Shown here piece after piece: positions 1 to 9,616 of a stretch of 36,663 bases of DNA. Origin of the DNA: Priapulus caudatus (taxonomy: Eukaryota; Priapulida; Priapulimorpha; Priapulimorphida; Priapulidae). How positions within the stretch are numbered: the stretch's first letter is position 1; the number at the start of each line of letters is the position of its first letter. A program made the translations under genes and the position numbers. The stretch spans positions 738,171 to 774,833 of the forward strand of contig NW_014577204.1 of NCBI RefSeq assembly GCF_000485595.1, written 5' to 3'. The notes under the pieces were generated by a model, which was not told the DNA's origin, made no database searches, and worked only from the letters and a program-made list of their open reading frames with translations.

Positions 1-2
1 AG

Positions 3-289
3 GATGAATGCATGTTATCCTTTACATTCATACTCCTGGAAACAGATGGAATCAGATGCCAGCTGTTCCTAGGACGATTCGAGCAATACGCAGCACGATC
101 AGACACGCAGATGATGCCTTCAATTCCTGTAGATGACATTGCACTAGAGTGATTGATAGTGACTCAGCCTCAGAACTCCCGACAGATGAAAGCGACCACC
201 GTCCAAGACGTAAGCTTCAAGAGCAAAATCTTAGTATTCCGCGTTGTTTGTTCACTTTGTTAGCAGTTAGTGTCTGCAGTGTCCTGTGA
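3..289 (+). pseudogene. Partial open frame at the window edge, one frameshift
   Basis: A frame already open at the window start reads about 49 codons to TGA at 150-152. The reading then continues in another frame from about 149 through an acidic and basic stretch (SDSASELPTDESDHRPRRK) to a stop at 287-289. The charged composition looks protein-like and the two halves join naturally if one base was gained or lost near 149. I do not recognise the family. It could be the end of a gene or transposon outside the window, or chance. Confidence 0.25.
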
Positions 290-730
290 TCAGAGTATGA
301 GCATTGAAACAGAAAAGTTGCATAGGTACCCATGCTTGTGATTTCATTGTGTGTGTGGAAATGGTCACGGAGTTTGTATGGCAGATCACAGCCGTGATAA
401 AGCCGAATGGCAGGCAGGAAATTTGCTTGCTAGTAGTGGCACTGTTATTTAGTGGCAATAGCTTCAGTAAAGATAAGTGACGTTTGCAAATTTTTCGGTC
501 TCAAAATGCTAAGCCGGTCACAGTTCTTTCGGACATATAAATGCACACAGGACTTCCCCCAGCTGATAGTATAAAGGTCAAAAGCGTTAGATTGTCATTC
601 GCACGATTACCCATCGCCATCTTGAAAACAATTTGCGCGCTGCGCGAACAGCCTCTGGAGCTCAGAGTGTCGTTTAGAAGGTGAGCGCTCGCGAGCATTT
701 GCGAGCGTTCGCTTTCCTGAACACGCCTCT
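290..730. other. No gene seen; short hairpin
   Basis: No convincing coding frame. A short inverted repeat (CGCTCGC ... GCGAGCG) lies at about 685-706, just outside the left arm of the foldback element that starts near 731. Confidence 0.4.
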
Positions 731-980
731 GTGTGTCACTTTTCCCCGGGCGTAGAGCGAGGGTGCCGCTACGTGGCAGCACTAGTCACTTCGTACACTT
801 CCGTCATTCCACAGTCGTACTTCCATGCTAGACATGGCCTTATTTCCTTAACCCCAACCCTAATCCTAATCCTAACCCTAACCCTAACCCTAACCCTAAC
901 CCTGACCCTAACCCTAATCCTAACATTAGTGCTGCCACGTAGCGGCACCCTCCCTCTACGCCCAGGGGAAAGTGACACCC
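731..980. mobile_element. MITE-like foldback element A with telomere-like core
   Basis: The left arm (731-784) and right arm (927-980) are inverted copies of each other. Both read inward through TGTCACTTT, CCCC, GGGCGTAGAG, GAGGGTGCCGCTACGTGGCA and GCACTA, with only a few mismatches over about 54 bp. The interior is short, non-coding and mostly telomere-like repeat. Long inverted repeats around a small non-coding core define a miniature inverted-repeat transposable element. I could not find a convincing target-site duplication, so the exact ends are uncertain by a few bases and the superfamily is unknown. Confidence 0.8.
849..925 (-). repeat. Interstitial telomere-like (TTAGGG)n array
   Basis: The plus strand reads as repeated CCCTAA hexamers with scattered CCTAAT and CCTGAC variants. 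The minus strand is therefore degenerate TTAGGG. The array lies wholly between the inverted arms of foldback element A, so it is probably part of that element and not a chromosome end. Confidence 0.85.
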
Positions 981-1116
981 GTTAGACCACAGGCATTTAT
1001 TTTTTTCGATCGTAATAAAAATCGTAGTTTTATGGAAACTGGTCGTAGTGGTCAAAATGCAAACGAAATTCGTATAAAATATGGATAAATCGTAGTAGTT
1101 GGCATCTCTGCTCGTG

Positions 1117-1208
1117 TATAAATAGACATCTCGTCTTCTTTACACTCTACATTTTCACGGAGAGAACATTTTCTGCAGGATTTCACGAGATATCTCTGGC
1201 AGGAGCAG
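1117..1208 (+). promoter_or_regulatory. Candidate plus-strand TATA promoter and first exon with 5' splice site
   Basis: TATAAATA at 1117-1124 is followed about 25-35 bp downstream by a pyrimidine-rich start-like stretch. A clean 5' splice site, GAGCAG|GTAAGG, follows with the exon ending at 1208. No long coding frame starts in the candidate exon, so it would be a non-coding leader. It is the only plus-strand transcription signal in the window that stands out by eye. It points rightward into a region where all transposon remnants are in the opposite orientation. TATA-like and GTAAG strings occur by chance, so this is a hypothesis. Confidence 0.35.
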
Positions 1209-1269
1209 GTAAGGATTCTATTACAAGTCAGCTTTACCTATAGTTTATGTACTCGTCACCTAATTTCAG

Positions 1270-1319
1270 AGAATTGTGTAGAGTCAATACAAAAGCCCAA
1301 TGTTGTACTAAGACTAGTG
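1270..1319 (+). other. Candidate 50-bp internal exon
   Basis: An acceptor-like tract ending TAATTTCAG at 1261-1269 and a donor GTG|GTAAGA at 1320 bracket 50 bp. With the donor at 1209 this gives a 61-bp intron. The spacing and signals are consistent with splicing of the candidate leader transcript, but no coding potential is evident. Confidence 0.25.
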
Positions 1320-1725
1320 GTAAGAAATATCACGTTACCTGTAGCATTTTTCCTGTGTGTAGTAGATATTGGCAGGAATTTGTAAACTTTAACAATCAGG
1401 ATCATTATAATTATATTATGAAAAATTCCTTCACACTCCCTTCTCCCCTACATGTCATCGCTCCCCCGCCAGCGCCGCCGCGCCGAACTCATTCTCTGAG
1501 ATTACACATCATACATATCTACACATTCACAATCTACATATCATCTGATATCATCAAGAGTACATATTCATACAATTATACATTATGCTATACGTTTACA
1601 TGATATTTCCCAACAAGTATGATCAAGAATTCAAGCATTGTTCTAATTGCTCTAATTATTTCAATTGTTGCGCTAGCAGCGATTAGCTTCTGGTGTTACT
1701 GCTTGTCTTGCTGCATCGTTTCACA
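1320..1725. other. No gene seen
   Basis: AT-rich sequence with no recognised protein or repeat. A chance hydrophobic frame starts at 1619 and runs into the GT microsatellite. Confidence 0.4.
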
Positions 1726-1840
1726 CGTGTGTGTGAGTGTGTGTGCGTGTATGCGCGCATGTGTGTACGAGTGTACGAATGTGTGCGTGTGCGTGTGTGT
1801 GCGTGTGTGTGCGCGTGTGCGCGTGCGCGTGCGTGTATAA
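1726..1840. repeat. (GT)n microsatellite, interrupted
   Basis: Imperfect GT/GC dinucleotide run (TGTGTGTGAGTGTGTGTGCG and similar) of about 115 bp. The cysteine- and valine-rich translations across it are artefacts of the repeat. Confidence 0.95.
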
Positions 1841-2197
1841 AACCCCAATCAATTGTGTATTATAATTACACTGGCATTTCACGTTGACCTTACGCAGTAA
1901 CACTCTCTTATTGACGTGTACAAATGTACGTATCTTAAATTTTATTGGGAGCTCCGCGCTTAGGCTTGCCTATATATATATTATTGTGAACAAAAACAAA
2001 TGTTTGTTTACTTTTTGCTGACCACGTGGCACCACACAGAATTTGATGATTTGGTTGGCTCAAAGCCAGATCATTGTCTCATCATGTTTTGCATTATCAT
2101 TTTTGCTGATATGCTGGACGTTACATTCATCCTGCGTTAATATATAGGCCTAAACCAAATCGTCACATTCTGTTTTGAATGAAGACTACTACTTGCA
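1841..2197. other. No gene seen
   Basis: AT-rich spacer with a short TATATATAT run near 1972. No recognised repeat or coding frame before the P-like relic begins at 2198. Confidence 0.4.
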
Positions 2198-3862
2198 TTA
2201 CACTCGGTTCTTCTTGCATTTCTTGGTCATTGCAGGAAGTAGTGGAAATGCTCGCTTGGCACACATGGGTTCTGCATTTTGCCCGCTGGTGTTTCCTTTC
2301 TTAGAAATGGTTGATTGTCCTAAAATTATGGCATTGACGGCTGGTTCGTACTGTGAAATCGTAGAGTTTGTAGCCATACCATTGCACAGACCTCTCTGCT
2401 GACAGAAAAAGTTTTCCACGATATCAGAGTTAATATATCCTGGAGTTAACGAAATTGTGTCCTTGATGGGTCTTTCTGTCATGGCAAGGAATCCAAATAC
2501 AGAATTCAGATCATCTCGTGTTAACACTAAAGACTTATCCAGGGCATTTGACTCCCACTGATTGAAGAAGTCCAGTGCATCTACCATTGTCACGATTGCC
2601 CGGTTCCTGTCATGGAAGATGGTCACTAGCAAACTAGTCTTCTCTAACAGAGCGATTGTTTACGCAAGCGTTTCTGGGCTATCGGCATGATTGGAGTACA
2701 CTCACATAAGGTACAGCATATGCGCATCTAATACGTCCATTGCTAGATGATTTATCATCTTTGAAGTTGGTGTCAAGTAAACATGGTCACTTGTTAACTT
2801 TCTGTGGATCTTCAAGCCGTTACTCTTATTAAATTCGTATGCTTTCACCCAGTTGTCCCAGACCACTGGGTATCCTTCAATTTTCATCTTTCTAGATGAA
2901 AGTTTGTTACAAATCTTTTTGAGCGTATGCTTTATGTCCTGCACGAAAGTAATCTCGTGTGTGGGATCATGTATGTCCTTGATAGTGTACAGCTGCTCCC
3001 TCGGATCACCACTGAAGTGCATTTTCATGAATGACCGATTTGTTGACGCCCCATCAACACTAACGCAATCTACAGTAAAGCCATATCGACCCAACATATC
3101 AACTGCTTGCCAGAATAGTATATGAAGCTCATATGCTGTTGCAGTTGATGGTGGAAAGTATGCCACTGGCCACCGAAACCCTTGAAATCCGAGAAAAATG
3201 AATTGTATGCATTCACTAGCCAAACTTCATTCCTTTTTTCTCTGTCTCAGAATCCTGATGTTGTTACACAACTCTCCTAAATCACACGCACTAACAAGTG
3301 TCCATTCATCCCCCTTCTTCACAACCTACAAATCATCCTGGATGCTCATTTCATCCAGGATGAGACCACCCCTCCTGCATGGCACATTCCTTCGATCGGC
3401 CTCTTCACCATCCATTGAAGGTTTTGCGTTTTGAAGCCAGTGGTTTGTTTGGCATTATTTTTGTACAGGCGCAGTGTACTGTCACTGGGTAATACCAAAA
3501 ACCCTGACTCCTTTAAGTCTCGGTATGCCTGTGGGTACCGTACCCACATAGACAAGGAAATACTGATCACAGCTGGGTTTCACTCGCGTTGACACACATT
3601 TTCAGTATTGAAATTGTACAACTGACTTTTGCAAAAGTGTCTTGAATCCATCTGTGCAGTTTGGCACCACTTCCTTGAGAATTTCAAAGAGGTCATCGTG
3701 GCTTTTCTTGCTCAAGTCTAAAGATGGTTTTAAGTCTGTATCATCATCAACTGAATAATTGTTCTCTTCGGTTGTCTGACTACATTTTATAGCGATTGAT
3801 GCTGTCCCCACATTTCTTGCATAGTCCCATAGTCCTACTTGTGAATAGCAACACCAGCTCAC
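2198..3862 (-). pseudogene. P-superfamily (THAP9-like) DNA transposase, relic 1
   Basis: Read from high to low coordinates, four frame-shifted blocks lie in the order expected of a P-element/THAP9-type transposase. A leader block (3602-3862) is followed by a block containing LPSDSTLRLYKNN (3346-3570). Next is ILDEMSIQDDL near 3330-3360, carrying the first catalytic Asp, then ACDLGELCNNI and a core block (2702-3223) with VDGASTNR and VQDIKHTLKKICNKL. The last block (2198-2632) has SDIVENFFCQQRGLCNG and VNAIILGQ, the conserved C-terminal region. In-frame stops follow DEMSIQDDL and the RQRKKE stretch, and frames change several times, so it is dead. No THAP zinc finger is visible; that end would lie towards the BEL LTR at 4003, whose insertion may have cut it off. 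The assignment rests on motif order and wording, not on a search. Confidence 0.8.
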
Positions 3863-4002
3863 ATTTGTGAGATTTTACTTTTCGAACTGGTTTCACCACA
3901 CGTCGTACTCCACACTTGTGGAATCAAAGCTTTCCCAGAAATTTCTTCTTAGTAGTCTATTCCCGTACAGAAAACCATTTTTTGTATTCCATTGAGTAGT
4001 CC

Positions 4003-4853
4003 TGTAACGTCTGTGACGTTCCGCACGTAACGAGAATAACACACATGCAGGTACTCAAGGGTCCCAACAGAACGGTTTATTTGGTCACACACATCGCATA
4101 ATATTGCTGGACTTCACATCGCAAACGTTCGTAATGTTCGTGAAAACTGCAACACAATTCAATACAAGTGTCACACGAATACCGCACACTCGACACCAAC
4201 CAAATCTGGGTCACAGAAAGACAAGCCGCAAAGTCTATATACCATCGCAATACATCGTCATGCATTATTAACGTACACACAGTTCACCAAAGTATTCATA
4301 ACACAATGCACATATATATATATACCTCTGGCTTGTGTGATATCTCAAATAATTTGCTCATGTTTCGCAAACCCGCACATTGCAATGGGCGACTCGGGAA
4401 CAAAGAGAAATCCCACTCACACAAACATTGTTTACGTCATTTCACACACGCAGGCTTCAGCGTCTCAGTCGCTTACCACCACCACCAAGCGCCATCTAAC
4501 GGTAGACCACAACACTTCACGTGAACGTCATATCGTGCTACAGTACATACACTCATGTTATAATTGCATATAAGCGATGAATGGGCGCTCCCCGATAAGC
4601 GGAAAACACGGCTACAGCACCTATCGCTTACATCATCAAGACACCAGTAAAAAAGAGAGGTATCTTTACATGGCTCCTCAAAATTAAGACTATTAATTTT
4701 CTTTATACTCTCACCACAACTCAAACTATTAATATATGTAATCAAAAAAGGCTAATTTGCCAACAACAATCACATGATACATACACATATTACACAAAGT
4801 TATTGGGTACCTCCAGAGTCAGGTATATAACAGTTCAGACATAGCCAACAACA
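4003..4853 (-). repeat. 3' LTR of the BEL/Pao element
   Basis: On the minus strand a segment starting TGTTGTTGGC (4853) and ending GACGTTACA (4003) follows the pol stop codon directly and slightly overlaps it, as BEL pol ends usually do. Inside are a TATA-like GGTATATAGAC near 4240 and a polyadenylation signal, AAATAAACC, near 4075. These give a plausible U3-R-U5 order. No second copy exists in the window, so the boundaries are inferred from TG...CA ends. The flank at 3998-4002 is AGTCC. Confidence 0.6.
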
Positions 4854-5512
4854 CCAGGGCTCCTCGTGATATCACTAGGGGAATCTATCATTTTCAAGAA
4901 GCAAGACCACTGTATAGGCCACTCCAGGTATCGCACTGGACATGTACGTTGTCCCCTGGAGTCCAATGCGGCACTCAACGCGAGCTTCACCTTGCGCATA
5001 CGCTGATCTTCATCTGGGTAAGTCTCCACGACTTTCGCAGTTTCCCACTGATTACGAGGCAAGTTGTCACCCTTGATCAGCACCAAATCACCAACAGACA
5101 TGTCACGTTTTGAACTCGCCCACTTTTGTCTTTGTTGAATGTTCTGAAGAAACTCTGCCCTCCATCGGGTCCAAAACAAATTGGGCAAGTACTGCACTCG
5201 GAGCCATCGTTTGCGGGAGTACAGATCTGTCGTTTGGAACTCTCCAGGGAATGGCAGAATAATTTTGGACTTCATCGTCAATAAATGATTCGGCGTCAAT
5301 GGCTCTAATGACGTTGGATCATTCAGTGTTTCAACAGTGATTGGTCGACTGTTCACTATTGCCGCCGCTTTGCACATAAGTGTTCTGAGAGATTCATCGT
5401 CAAGCTGGCAACCAGAGTCATGCAACAGAGTTGCGAGCACACTGCGCACTGTCCGTATCTGCCGCTCCCAAATACCACCCATGTGGCTAGCAGCAGGTAC
5501 ATTCATTTTCAA
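4835..5512 (-). pseudogene. BEL/Pao pol: end of integrase core and C-terminal domain
   Basis: An open frame of 225 codons. It opens with PAASHMGGIWERQIRTVRSV, the last part of the BEL/Pao integrase core including its Glu. It continues with IVNSRPITV and ends in the C-terminal domain typical of this group (DUF5641), with VGDLVLIKGDNLPRNQW and AKVVETYPDEDQ. It is the longest intact piece of the element and ends at the LTR start. The protein would insert retrotransposon cDNA into the genome. The upstream pol blocks are in other frames, so this copy cannot make a full polyprotein. Confidence 0.9.
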
Positions 5513-6334
5513 CTCGAATTAGTCGCATCCTACTTTCAACAGAAACTGACGAACACGTTCCTGATCTACACTGTCAAAAGCTTCTTTCAACTCACGCTGT
5601 GCCTCTACAAAATTCGTACCTCTGTCCGATCTAAGCTGCCTGATGGGTCATCGGATTGTCAGGAAACAATGTAGCGCATTGATGAAGGAGCTTGTATCCA
5701 AACTAATTGCTGTTTCGATGTGGATAGCACGACAAGACAAACATGTGAAAAGCACACCATATCGTTTCATTTACGACCCTCCTTAATGAGCCTTGACCGA
5801 ACAAATCAACTCCACAGTATATGAACGCTGGTACGAGCTCAAGTCTGTCTTGAGGCAAATCAGCCATTTTTTGTTCTTGCACACGACTTCGCAACTTCAA
5901 CATGTGACGCATCTCGAAATATGCCGAAAGACCGCAGAGGAGCAGCCAACGATCCAAAATCAGTTTGCTCGTAGTTCGTTTGTGGTCATACCACGCCCTT
6001 GGTGTTCCACTCGCTCGTGACAATGACGAATTATCAGTTGTGTTATGTGATGCTTTGCAAGTAAAAACACAGGATGTTTGACATCATAGCAAAGATCCGC
6101 TCTCCTGATGCAACCGCCAACTCGCATAACACCATCACTATCAAGAAATGGATCTAGTCGGTACACAGATGATGCTCTCTTAAGTGTCTGATTATGCTCC
6201 CTGGCAGCTTTTCTGCCAGTTGCACTTCCGTTCACCTCGAGAGTGTGAAGAATCTTTACCTCATCTGGTAAGGCCTCAAATTGTACGCTCCTAACAATGT
6301 CAAGCTCAGCTTTGTGTATCTGCTCAACTTTCAC
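5513..6334 (-). pseudogene. BEL/Pao pol: integrase zinc-binding domain and core
   Basis: The block 5960-6334 carries LAKHHITQLIIRHCHERVEH, the His/Cys zinc-binding region, preceded by VMRVGGCIRRADL, a common BEL/Pao signature. The block 5703-6023 continues in another frame with QKMADLPQDRLELVPAFIYC and GVDLFGQG, the start of the integrase catalytic core with its first Asp. A frame change separates the two, and 5513-5703 is further decayed. Domain order matches the BEL/Pao family. Confidence 0.85.
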
Positions 6335-6871
6335 TGGTACGCTGACGTCTTGTTTTCGGTTCGGTGAAGTTCACTACTGATTTGCTTCATTGTTTGTTTT
6401 CGGAGTTTGTCTTTCAGGCTTAGACACACCGCAACAGCTCTTTTTGCTCGATTCCAGTTTGAAAAATATTCCAATCGCTCCAATGGGAAAACAGCAAGCT
6501 TCTCTTCTGCTTGTGAATGAAATGTCTGAACTCTCTTCACTTCTGGGTCATCACAGGTAGGACTATACTTCTAAACTCTTCTCTCTCCGGAAGCTTGGTT
6601 TGCCACAGGAAATCAGCTCCAGTTATCCATTTGGACTGTTTCACGAATTCTTCCGCCCTAACTCCTCTAGATGCGTCATCGGCAGGATTCTGCAGTTCTC
6701 ACATGTCTCCACTGAGAAGGATTATTTTGTTGTCGAATCTGCTGCACTCTGTTCGCAACAAAGATGTGAAATCTACTGCGCTCATTGCATATATATATCC
6801 AAGTACCACTGTACTATCTGTTCAGAAAAAATTCAGCGATGCCTTCTAATCTGAGCTCCTGAATCAACACC
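6335..6871 (-). pseudogene. BEL/Pao pol: decayed RNase H and linker region
   Basis: Patches in several frames match the expected region between RNase H and integrase. These are a QWYLDIYMQ-like stretch, then RFHIFVANRVQQIRQQNNPS, and at 6331-6540 a basic linker (VAVCLSLKDKLRKQ). Multiple stops interrupt every frame. The assignment depends on the position between two clearly BEL-like blocks and on the FVANRVQ wording. Confidence 0.65.
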
Positions 6872-7365
6872 TTACTCACACTCGCAGATACGACGGCAGC
6901 CGTGAGGTCTCAATGGCGCAACTCTGGCCTTCCCCATAACGAAGGCACAGTGTGTTCCCCAGCAGTAATCTACTTGTCGCAGGTAAGAACATTGACCATA
7001 TCCAGTGGAACTTGCATCAGAGAAATGATGAAGCTCTATAACTTCAACTTGCCCAAAGTCTGCTGGTTTAACGTATCTCTGGATCTTAACCTTTTGAAGA
7101 TAAAACAATTCGCTTCTCCAACGCTCCCAAGCAGATCGCAAATTTTCTGAAAGTGGACTATCCCAGTCTGTATGATCCTTGCACATCAGTTGAAGAATCC
7201 GCTTCCCAACTAGTACAACTGATGCTATGAACCCGAGCGGGTCATACACCGAACACACGGTGGAAAGGACGCCTCTTCGTGTAAGCGGCCAGTCTTTCAA
7301 AGTGATCCGAAACTGGAACGTATCTGATTCTATACACCACTGAACACCTAATGCACGTTCCTATA
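6872..7365 (-). pseudogene. BEL/Pao pol: reverse transcriptase end and RNase H start, 5' truncated
   Basis: The frame starts at RALGVQWCIESDTFQFRI, the end of the BEL/Pao reverse transcriptase. It continues with LTRRGVLSTVCSVYDPLGF and ends with ELHHFSDASSTGYGQCSYL, the first RNase H Asp region (Pao retrotransposon peptidase family domain). The homology stops abruptly at about 7365. No reverse transcriptase palm, protease, gag or 5' LTR is found beyond, so the element is truncated here. A canonical start codon is not expected inside pol. Confidence 0.88.
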
Positions 7366-7461
7366 ATAACACACCAATGCAACTATAAACCATTGTCGAT
7401 TATAGATAAATCGATTAAACAAGAATGAGCAAATTGAGACTTTTAATGAAATGTGGTTTAC

Positions 7462-7578
7462 CTGAGATTTCGATGGGACTTTGAGTCTTTGTGGCTTTAG
7501 GGCTAGGCATTGAGGTGGGTGTGGTCCTATTGCAGCTTGGAAGAGTATTGGGACTTGGTGGCAAAGTTTGTGGTGCAT
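7462..7578 (-). other. Duplicated Ser/Thr/Pro-rich exon, copy 1 (phase 1-1)
   Basis: On the minus strand a strong acceptor (CCTTGTTTCAG) at 7579 and a donor (CTCAG|GTAAAC) at 7461 bracket 117 bp, an exact multiple of three. The frame that is open throughout is APQTLPPSPNTLPSCNRTTP... and leaves one base over at each side, so the exon is symmetric phase 1-1. A diverged copy lies at 8724-8882 with the same phase. The Pro/Ser/Thr-rich composition suggests a disordered linker, possibly glycosylated. The family is not recognised. Confidence 0.55.
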
Positions 7579-7617
7579 CTGAAACAAGGTTTGTTCAAAT
7601 ATAATGAATAAAAACAA

Positions 7618-8244
7618 ATCTTCTAAAACAAGAGCCGGGGGGGGGGGTGCTTAACGCTCACCTAAGCCTGAAAATGAATTCGCATTTGCCGCAAGCTCCT
7701 TGTGGTGTAACTAGGGGTATGTCATCAATTAGAACAGCTCTGAAACCCTACTGGATCTACATCAGGGGTTTTGAAATTGTCTATTTCTTGCCATTAATTG
7801 GTAATGATCCCTGGCCCCCAAATGGACCCAGGGGCACAGTTTAACCAATTTGGAATTCCTTCTGGGCCTACAGAAATTGATATTGAAAATACCCTAGTTT
7901 GGGCCCCCTATGGGGAGACTATATGTACCATTTGAACCACTTGGAATCCTCTTGCCCTATGGATGATCGAGTTTTATTGAAATGTGACCGTGTGTTTCAA
8001 AGAAAATGGGATTGTTTCCCTTTGGGCTCCACTTTCCAGCTTATCGGGAAATGTCATTAGCAATTTCGATTATTCACATTTAAAGGTATATTTGAACCTT
8101 TTGGCATTGGGACCCTAGGAATATCATTTAAGCAACTTAATATCCTCTTGCCCTATGGCTGACTCTTACCAAGATTGGTTAAATTCCAGCCATGCACTTT
8201 TAAGAAGAACATGTAAATTCTCATAAAACTTCCCTACCCCTATA
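7618..8244. other. Degenerate interspersed repeat; G11 homopolymer
   Basis: An 11-base G run sits near 7636. Further on, two diverged modules repeat the wording 'ATCCTCTTGCCCTATGG' (about 7948 and 8141), each followed by a TGA-rich stretch, at roughly 190-bp spacing. This looks like an old non-coding repeat. No coding frame is supported. Confidence 0.45.
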
Positions 8245-8252
8245 CAGTAGAG

Positions 8253-8561
8253 GGTTACAGCCCTATAGACCGAAGGTCCGATAGACCGAAGGCCCGATAG
8301 ACCGAAGGTTATTCGAATACGCAGTGGCTACACGTCCGGAATCGGTCGCCTAGCCTCCAGGCTACGCATCCGGACATCCACTGATGCCGTATTCGAACGT
8401 GAATATGCCGCACATCCACCGATGCCACTATAAATTATATGATGCCGCTATAAATCATATATATGCCCTAACCCTAACCCTAACTCTAACCTTAACCCTA
8501 ACTCTAACCCAAACTCTGCAATATTCGGTCTATCGGACCTTCGGTCTATAGGGCTGACCCC
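8253..8561. mobile_element. MITE B (309 bp) with 8-bp target-site duplication
   Basis: The left end GGTTACAGCCCTATAGACCG and the right end (reverse complement GGGGTCAGCCCTATAGACCG) extend as inverted repeats for about 38 bp, with three mismatches near the tips. Both inner parts continue AAGGTCCGATAGACCGAA. The element is bounded exactly by an 8-bp direct duplication, CAGTAGAG, at 8245-8252 and 8562-8569. The interior has no coding capacity and ends in telomere-like repeats. Eight-base duplications are known for the hAT, P and Merlin superfamilies. I cannot decide which one mobilised it, though P-like relics are abundant in the window. Confidence 0.92.
8464..8518 (-). repeat. Telomere-like (TTAGGG)n-type array inside MITE B
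   Basis: Degenerate CCCTAA / CTCTAA / CCTTAA hexamers on the plus strand, lying just inside the right inverted repeat of MITE B. It resembles the array inside foldback element A, although the arms of the two elements are unrelated. Confidence 0.8.
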
Positions 8562-8723
8562 CAGTAGAGTGCTACTCAAAAATCCACGTGAGCTATAACA
8601 CAGTCCTTTTCGTTTCTTTCTTTCGTTTGCTTTCCTCTTTTCTATTCTTTCTTTAATAATCGAATACGTTTTTAATACAGAACAACCAAACAGGGAAAAA
8701 TGTAAACAGTTTGAGTGGACTAC

Positions 8724-8882
8724 CTGAGATTTTGATGGGACTTTGAGTCTGAGAAGTCGGAGGTGTCTTCAACACTGACGCGTATGTGGCTTTAGGGCTA
8801 GGATTTGAGGTGGATGTGGTCCTATTGCAGCTTGGAAGAGTCTTGGGACTTGATGACGAAGTTTGCGTCGGAGAAACACGCT
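8724..8882 (-). other. Duplicated Ser/Thr/Pro-rich exon, copy 2 (phase 1-1)
   Basis: The second copy of the exon at 7462-7578. The donor is CTCAG|GTAGTC at 8723 and the candidate acceptor ends AAAAG at 8883. The length is 159 bp, again a multiple of three, and the open frame has the same phase (ERVSPTQTSSSSPKTLP...). It shares LPSCNRTT, NPSPKAT and QTQSPIKIS with copy 1 (LPSCNRTT, MPSPKAT, KTQSPIEIS) and has a 14-codon insertion, YASVLKTPPTS and neighbours. The conserved frame and phase suggest exon duplication in a real, perhaps once functional, gene. Confidence 0.55.
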
Positions 8883-9195
8883 CTTTTACGAAATAGACAA
8901 ACGAGATTTGAAATAATTAAACTAACAAAATGCTCGTGAACTAGCAATGAAGAAAAGTAAGAAAAGATCGAAATGAATTGTTGTCAGAAGTTAAATATAT
9001 TTTAAATCATTTTTTTTTGCGTATTGGATGCTATATAATCCGCCTCATTTCCCTCTTTCCGTCATGATGTATTTCTTCACGCCTTCACAAAGTAAATTTG
9101 AATTTAAACCATGCTGCTTCATACCTAAAGGTGCATAATGTTCGCTTTCCACATTATGTCAAATAATGAATGGTTCCATGTCATCTCGAGGCTCT

Positions 9196-9411
9196 TCACC
9201 ATGGCAAATAATGAAAAGCAAAGATCTGGGATTGTTGCTTCTTCTGGATCTCTCCTTGCTGCTGACAATGTGAATATCTCTTGAGTAACATGACTGTCGC
9301 CCTGATAACCCACTCCGCGTAAATCCCTGGATGTTTCAGGTTTTCCATGGCTTGCTTGCTAGGTTGCTGCCCTGTTGCTAGCATGTGAACCAGGAGAGGA
9401 TTATCATCAGC
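9196..9411 (-). other. Candidate exon upstream of the duplicated pair
   Basis: A very good acceptor (TTTTATTTCAG) ends at 9412. The frame starting right after it reads ADDNPLLVHMLATGQQPSKQ and LKHPGIYAEWVIRATVMLL, then stops at 9196-9198. Two other frames open later in the same stretch, and a donor (TTTAG|GTATGA) occurs at 9124. A frameshift or a different exon end is possible. The start looks protein-like but I do not recognise the domain. It lies on the same strand, upstream of the two Ser/Thr/Pro-rich exons, so they may belong to one gene or pseudogene. Confidence 0.35.
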
Positions 9412-9512
9412 CTGAAATAAAATTTTAGGAAGAGAAACAACATTAGAGTTTAAGGTCAATGATACGTTAAGTGTTCATCCCCTCCTTCCGCCTTCTTTCG
9501 CTTAAGTTAACC

Positions 9513-9616
9513 TGTAACCGTCCGGCTACGTTGTCTGCCGTTGAGTGTTGTCGATTTAAAACTATGTAACCGTCCGGCTACGTTGTCTGCCGTTGAGTGT
9601 TGTCGATTTAAAACTG
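9513..9616. repeat. 52-bp direct tandem duplication
   Basis: Two adjacent, essentially identical 52-bp copies starting TGTAACCGTCCGGCTACGTT at 9513 and 9565. Their near identity suggests a recent duplication or an assembly join. Confidence 0.9.

Noticed and set aside
849..925. Chromosome end (true telomere)
   Set aside because: The array is short, degenerate and enclosed by inverted repeats, with unrelated sequence on both sides.
1619..1840. Small secreted cysteine-rich peptide gene (MIKNSSIVLIALIISIVALA...)
   Set aside because: The signal-like start is hydrophobic, but the rest is translation of the GT microsatellite and no splice or conservation evidence supports it.
7348..7617. Splicing of the duplicated exon into the BEL/Pao pol frame at 7364
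   Set aside because: An acceptor-like TTATTATAG is present, but the phases do not match and the join would shift out of the pol frame; simple truncation is more likely.
9125..9313. Second frame of the candidate exon as the real coding sequence
   Set aside because: It has no acceptor in phase and stops exactly at the donor; the frame starting at the strong acceptor is preferred, though still uncertain.
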